Source: Vulcanimicrobiota bacterium (GTDB lineage: Bacteria; Eremiobacterota; Eremiobacteria; Baltobacterales; Baltobacteraceae). From it: a stretch of DNA of 7,112 bases. The stretch spans positions 1 to 7,112 of the forward strand of contig JAQBPL010000246.1 of NCBI GenBank assembly GCA_028287545.1. The letters are read 5' to 3'. This document shows positions 1 to 7,112 of this stretch, piece after piece; position 1 is the first letter of the stretch; each line of letters opens with the position of its first letter. The notes under the pieces are model-generated. The model was given only the letters and a program-made list of their open reading frames with translations, was not told where the DNA came from and searched no databases. The position numbers were made by a program, and so were the translations under genes.

Positions 1-530
1 GCGTCTCGATCGACGACCTGATGCGCTTGGCCGAGACGCTGCTGCTGGTGGCGCGGTTCGAGTCGGGTGAGCGCCACGTCGAACGCGACATCGTCGATCT
101 CGACGCGGTCGCCGGCGAGGTCGTCTCCGAGCTGCGCGCGATGGCGCAGTCCCGCGGCATCGCCTTCGACGTCGTCTCGGCGCCGGCCCGGACGCGCGGC
201 TCGCGCGGCGACCTCAAGCGTGCGATCACCAACCTCGCCGCGAACGCACTGCAGCACACGCCCGGCGGCGGAACCGTCGAGCTGCGCGTCGCGACGAGCG
301 GAGACACGGCGGCGGTCACGGTAACCGACGACGGGTTCGGCGTCGACGAACGGCTCCGCCCGCGCGTCTTCGAACGCTTTTCGAGCGGCGCGCGCTCGGG
401 AGCCGGGACGGGTCTGGGGTTGTACATCGTGCGCCGTATCGCCGAAGAGACGGGCGGCACGGTCGCGTACGCGCCGCGCGATCCGCGCGGGTCGCTCTTC
501 ACGCTCTCCGTGCCGAAGGTCGCCGGATGA
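1..530 (+). CDS. Sensor histidine kinase, C-terminal part (5' end outside window)
   Basis: Autophosphorylating sensor kinase; only the end of the dimerisation domain and the ATP-binding domain are present. The frame is open from base 3 with no stop before it, so the ATG at 21 is internal and the gene continues leftward. The segment LAETLLLVARFESGE (30-74) looks like the second helix of HisKA; the phospho-accepting His should lie just outside the window. The HATPase_c domain shows the N box NLAANALQHTP (231-263), the G1 box DDGFG (327-341), an F box FERF and the G2 box GTGLGLYIVRRI (about 408-440). This is the OmpR-partner style of ATPase domain, not the HisKA_3 style normally paired with NarL-type regulators. 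The stop overlaps the regulator start as ATGA, so the regulator is the expected partner. The input domain, and hence the signal, is not visible. Confidence 0.93.
   Translation, partial: VSIDDLMRLAETLLLVARFESGERHVERDIVDLDAVAGEVVSELRAMAQSRGIAFDVVSAPARTRGSRGDLKRAITNLAANALQHTPGGGTVELRVATSGDTAAVTVTDDGFGVDERLRPRVFERFSSGARSGAGTGLGLYIVRRIAEETGGTVAYAPRDPRGSLFTLSVPKVAG
515..519 (+). promoter_or_regulatory. Likely ribosome binding site for the response regulator
   Basis: GAAGG lies seven bases upstream of the ATG at 527, inside the last codons of the kinase. It supports the 527 start and, with the ATGA overlap, suggests coupled translation of kinase and regulator. Confidence 0.5.
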
Positions 531-1180
531 GCGACGGCGCGGCGCCCGCGCGCGTGCGGGTCGTGATCGTCGAAGATCACGCGCTCGTGCGGGCCGGCTT
601 ACGAACGTCGCTCGAAGCGGCCGGGATCGCCGTCGTCGCCGAGGCCTCCGACGGCATCGCGGGGCTGGAGACGGTGACGCGCGAGCGGCCCGACGTCGCC
701 GTGATCGATTTGGGTCTGCCCGGAAAAGACGGGATCGCGCTGACCCGCGAACTCAAGGCGAACCCCGACCCGCCGGGCGTCGTGATCCTGACGATGCAGG
801 AGCTCGACGACGAGGTCCTCGCTGCGCTCGCGGCGGGCGCGGACGCCTACTGCGTCAAGTCGTCCGACCCGCGCGTCGTCATCGACGCGATCGCCGCGGT
901 CGCGGCAGGCGGAGCGTACTTCGACCCGCGTATCGCGCACGTCGTGCTGCGCAAACTGGGCGGCACGCACGCACGGCCGCCGCAATCGCCGCTGACGCCC
1001 CGTGAGACGCAGATCCTCACCCTGGTCGCCGACGGCATCGGCAACGCCGAGATCGCGGAGCGTCTGCACGTCGGCTTGGGGACGGTGAAGGGGCATATCG
1101 CCGACATCCTCGAGAAGCTCTCCGCCTCGGATCGCGCGCAAGCGGCGGTGACGGCGTACCGGCGGGGGCTGATCTCGTAG
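527..1180 (+). CDS. NarL/FixJ-family response regulator (REC + LuxR-type HTH)
   Basis: Cytoplasmic DNA-binding response regulator of 217 residues, the usual length for the family. The receiver domain (about residues 9-125) has the acidic pair E16-D17, phospho-acceptor D61 in VIDLGLPGKDG, switch T89 in VILTM and K111 in DAYCVKSS. After a short linker, a LuxR-type helix-turn-helix spans about 152-215, with LTPRETQILTLVADG, then NAEIAERLHVGLGTVKGHI and a closing KLSASDRAQAAVTAY. The protein ends RRGLIS, a natural end for this family. It overlaps the preceding kinase by four bases and has a GAAGG site upstream, so cognate pairing is likely. Its targets are unknown; the downstream transporter is one candidate. 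A run of five G (1164-1168) near the 3' end matters for the start of the next gene. Confidence 0.95.
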   Translation: MSDGAAPARVRVVIVEDHALVRAGLRTSLEAAGIAVVAEASDGIAGLETVTRERPDVAVIDLGLPGKDGIALTRELKANPDPPGVVILTMQELDDEVLAALAAGADAYCVKSSDPRVVIDAIAAVAAGGAYFDPRIAHVVLRKLGGTHARPPQSPLTPRETQILTLVADGIGNAEIAERLHVGLGTVKGHIADILEKLSASDRAQAAVTAYRRGLIS

Positions 1181-1200
1181 GCGCTGCAGCGGCGAGGGCG

Positions 1201-1299
1201 TCGTCGTACTACGGATGGCGGATCGTCGCCGCACTCGGCGTCACGACCGTCATCTCGTACGGAACCTCGCAGTACCTGTTCTCACTGCTGATCGAGCCG
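1201..1299 (+). other. Apparent N-terminal coding segment of the MFS transporter lacking a start codon
   Basis: In the transporter frame this stretch reads SSYYGWRIVAALGVTTV and continues into a hydrophobic helix ending SLLIEPV. YYGWRIVAA followed by a helix is the usual beginning of MFS proteins of the monocarboxylate/oxalate-formate type, so this is very probably transmembrane helix 1. The frame is open from 1006 (after a TGA at 1003), but no in-frame ATG, GTG or TTG occurs before 1300. The only alternative codons inside the segment are CTG (1276 and after) and ATC (1222). The gene may use a rare start, be expressed by frameshift from the upstream regulator, or carry an indel in the assembly or genome. 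Confidence 0.75.
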
Positions 1300-2418
1300 G
1301 TGCGCGCCGAATTCGGTGCCGGCCGTGCGATGCTGGGCTTGGCGTATGCCGGCAGCATCCTGATCGCCGGCGCGGTCGGAATCGCGCTCGCACCGGCGCT
1401 CGACCGCTGGGGCGCGCGGTGGCTGCTCGCCGCCGGGTCGCTCGTCTCGGCCGCCGCGCTGATCGCGCTCGCGCACGCACCCTCCGCCGCCGCCTTCACC
1501 CTCGAGTGGTCGGTTGGGATGGGCGTCGGGACTGCGCTGACCTGGTATCCCGTCAGCTTCACCGTCGTCGCGAATTGGTTTCACCGCGATCGTGCGCGGG
1601 CGCTCGCGCGGCTGACGTTCATGGGCGCGTTCGCGTCGACGATTTTCTATCCGCTCTCGGCGACGCTGATCGCGCATTTCGGCTGGCGCGGCGCGCTGGT
1701 CGTGCTCGCGTTCGTGCAGCTGCTCATCGCGCTTCCGCTGCACGTCCTGGTCGTGCGGCGCCATCCCGAGGACCGCGGGCTGCATCCGGACGGCGACGAC
1801 GCGGCCGCGGAGTCGAGCCCGCAGAGCGGCCTGACCTCGCACGCGGCCTTGCGCACGACGGCGTTTTGGCTGGTGACCGCGGCGATCGCGCTCTCGTCGT
1901 TCGCGACGACGGCGGTGCTGGTGGTGCACGTCGCGTTCTTGACCTCGCGCGGCTATACGGTCTCCACCGCCGCATCGGTCGCGGGCCTGCTCGGGATCGC
2001 GTACATCCCGGGCCGCTGGCTCTTCGGACGCCTCGCGAACCGCGTGCCCTTGGGACGCCTGCTCGCCGCGACGATCGCGATCGAATCGCTCGCCGTGATG
2101 GTGCTCGCGGGCGAACGCGGGCTCGCGTGGGTCGCGCTGTACGTGTTCGCATTCGGCATGGCGTACGGGGCGATGGCTCCGCTGCGCGGAGCGCTCGTCG
2201 CGTCGCTGTTCGGCCGCCGCGCGTACGGCACGATCTTCGCCGCGCAAGGCGTCGGCGTGGCGCTGGCGGCCGCCGCCGGCCCGCTCGTCCTCGCCGCAGT
2301 CGCCGACGCGCACGGCTACGGCACCTCGCTCTGGTGCGCCGCGTTCGCCCTCGCGCTCGGCGCGGCGGTCGCGGCCGTCCCGGTGCGTGACGAGGGCCCT
2401 TCGACAAGCTCAGGGTGA
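1300..2418 (+). CDS. MFS transporter, monocarboxylate/oxalate-formate antiporter-like
   Basis: Inner-membrane secondary transporter. From the GTG at 1300 it is 372 residues with about 11 hydrophobic helices (roughly 11-33, 41-59, 66-90, 106-124, 130-152, 186-213, 220-240, 251-270, 274-297, 310-335, 341-361). With the upstream segment it makes the standard 12. The 2-3 loop carries the MFS motif DRWGAR (residues 35-40), and a charged cytoplasmic loop (153-184) separates the two six-helix halves. ANWFHRDRARALA (91-103) resembles the NWF-R-R-G-A motif of monocarboxylate/oxalate-formate transporters; the substrate cannot be read from sequence. The 1300 start is only the first canonical codon; the real protein very likely begins further upstream. 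The last residues, GPSTSSG, are encoded by a dispersed-type repeat that also supplies the TGA. It follows the two-component pair closely and is probably co-transcribed. Confidence 0.85.
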   Translation: MRAEFGAGRAMLGLAYAGSILIAGAVGIALAPALDRWGARWLLAAGSLVSAAALIALAHAPSAAAFTLEWSVGMGVGTALTWYPVSFTVVANWFHRDRARALARLTFMGAFASTIFYPLSATLIAHFGWRGALVVLAFVQLLIALPLHVLVVRRHPEDRGLHPDGDDAAAESSPQSGLTSHAALRTTAFWLVTAAIALSSFATTAVLVVHVAFLTSRGYTVSTAASVAGLLGIAYIPGRWLFGRLANRVPLGRLLAATIAIESLAVMVLAGERGLAWVALYVFAFGMAYGAMAPLRGALVASLFGRRAYGTIFAAQGVGVALAAAAGPLVLAAVADAHGYGTSLWCAAFALALGAAVAAVPVRDEGPSTSSG

Positions 2419-2420
2419 CA
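2394..2420. repeat. Short dispersed-type palindromic repeat over the transporter stop codon
   Basis: The core CCCTTCGACAAGCTCAGGG (2397-2415) followed by TGACA matches, from memory, a short intergenic repeat common in several GC-rich environmental bacteria, often seen translated as STSSG at protein ends. CCCT and AGGG can form a short stem. It provides the last codons and TGA stop of the transporter. Only one copy is in the window, so its repeated nature rests on recognition, not on internal evidence. Confidence 0.6.
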
Positions 2421-2425
2421 AAAAG

Positions 2426-3285
2426 TCAGCGCAGGCGGCGGTAGAAGCGTTCGGTGTTTTCGAGTTCTTCGTAGGCGCGCTGGTGCGGGGTGTAGCGGAG
2501 GTTCTCTTTGGCGGAGACCCCGAGGTAGCCTAGACGCACGAGGCTTTCGTAGACGACCTGGTGAGCGCGGTAGGCCAGCGTGCGGTTGAAGTGGGTGAAG
2601 ACGTTCCGCGCGGCGACGAGGTGGAACTCGTTGAACGACCCGTCGCAGGCGAGGTTGTGCTGAGCGAAGACGATGTTCTCGCGGAGCGAGGGTTTGAACG
2701 CGGCGTGTCCGGCGTTCAGCTCGATGTAATCGGAGAACCGCTTCTTGCCGCCGGCCTCGACGTAGCGTTCCGCGTACTCGTCGACCAGCTCGAGCGGAAA
2801 CGTGCCGCTCTTGGCGCGCTCGATCGCCGCTTCGGTCGCGTCCGTCGCGTAGATCCGCGTGCGGTGCGAGAATTCCGCCTCGCGCAGCAGGATCGCCATC
2901 GTGTACGCGTCGTCACCGGAGCCGATGACCCACAGCCGCGCGTGGGGGAAGGTGCGCAGCCGCGGCAGCACGCGCTCCGTGAACGCGGTGAAGAACTGCG
3001 GCTCGCGGAACGGTGAGCTGACGTTGTGCGTGAGCGCATCGATGAAGCGCCCCATCGCGCGGTCTTCGTGCAGCAGCCGTTCGAGCAGCCCCGTCGTCGT
3101 CATGACGTTCTCGGCGCGGACGCGCTCCGCGACCCGGCGCTTGAGCGTCGCCGGAGCGTACTCGCGGAAGTCGTAACCCGAGACGCGATAGACCGCCTCG
3201 AGCAGGAGGTGAAGCTCGAGGTCCGCTACCGCGTTGGGTGGTGCCGGCGGACCGTTCGGCGGTTCCGGCACCTGACGTTCCGCGA

Positions 3286-3289
<4 letters not shown>
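2426..3289 (-). CDS. CheR-type SAM-dependent methyltransferase, divergent active site
   Basis: Member of the CheR family, which methylates glutamates on chemoreceptors using SAM; 287 residues, near normal length. The GTG at 3289 is chosen because it overlaps the kinase stop as GTGA; there is no clear Shine-Dalgarno, so translation is probably coupled. The open frame continues further upstream only as a shadow of the kinase. A proline-rich start (8-18) precedes the helical CheR N domain (about 22-87, with [17 protein letters not shown]). The catalytic domain keeps NVSSPFRE (89-96, Asn and Arg conserved), IYATD (146-150), HNL (211-213) and ARN (227-229). The usual AGCSTGEE SAM loop is replaced by IGSGDD (122-127), two residues shorter. 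The usual CRNVxIYFD is ARNVFTHFN (227-235), with His in place of the conserved Tyr. The fold is secure; activity and substrate are doubtful. Confidence 0.88.

Positions 3290-7112
<3,823 letters not shown>

Noticed and set aside
599..1234. Antisense frame opposite the response regulator
   Set aside because: Arg/Asp-rich shadow with no domain; the regulator on the plus strand has every family motif.
1282..2313. Long antisense frame opposite the transporter
   Set aside because: Its product is rich in Arg, Glu and His without recognisable domains, as expected opposite a GC-rich gene.
1215..2390. Long plus-strand frame starting ATG 1215, overlapping the transporter
   Set aside because: It encodes an Arg-rich, low-complexity product typical of a shifted frame in GC-rich DNA; the hydrophobic MFS helices lie in the other frame.
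2394..2425. Intrinsic terminator at the convergence point
   Set aside because: The stem is only about four base pairs with a long loop; on the plus strand it is followed by A, not T, and on the minus strand the T run precedes it.

Overview
The window is dense, very GC-rich bacterial DNA (roughly two thirds G+C by eye, with G/C-ending codons throughout). Almost all of it codes for signal-transduction proteins. The composition and the free-living, kinase-rich content would fit a soil or environmental lineage such as Eremiobacterota, Myxococcota, Actinomycetota or a GC-rich proteobacterium. The sequence alone does not settle which, and I give no firm taxon.

Left half, plus strand (1-2418): an apparent three-gene unit that enters from the left edge. 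It holds the C-terminal half of a sensor histidine kinase (to 530), a NarL/FixJ-type response regulator (527-1180, ATGA overlap with the kinase) and a 12-helix major facilitator superfamily (MFS) transporter. The transporter frame is open from 1006 and clearly coding from about 1201, yet its first ATG/GTG/TTG codon is the GTG at 1300. That start would cut off the first transmembrane helix, so the transporter start is unresolved.

Right half, minus strand (7112-2426): a large hybrid histidine kinase that enters from the right edge. In order it has tandem 92-residue HAMP repeats (fungal Nik1/group III-like), a GAF domain, a long coiled coil, HisKA, HATPase_c and three receiver domains. Its stop overlaps by four bases (GTGA) the start of a CheR-type methyltransferase gene (3289-2426). 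That CheR belongs to the kinase-linked CheR branch, but its S-adenosylmethionine (SAM) loop is two residues short and its second catalytic motif is altered. It may therefore be a pseudoenzyme or have a new specificity.

The two units converge at 2418/2426 with seven bases between their stop codons. A short dispersed-type repeat (core CCCTTCGACAAGCTCAGGG) sits over the transporter stop codon and encodes its last residues. I see no tRNA, rRNA, CRISPR, insertion sequence or convincing intrinsic terminator. The promoters of both units must lie outside the window. No non-coding stretch exceeds about 120 bases.

Working model (inference): the left unit senses a signal and controls transcription, perhaps of its own transporter. 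The right unit is a cytoplasmic poly-HAMP phosphorelay kinase with a co-translated methyltransferase-like partner, resembling a chemosensory adaptation module without visible CheB, CheW or chemoreceptor genes.
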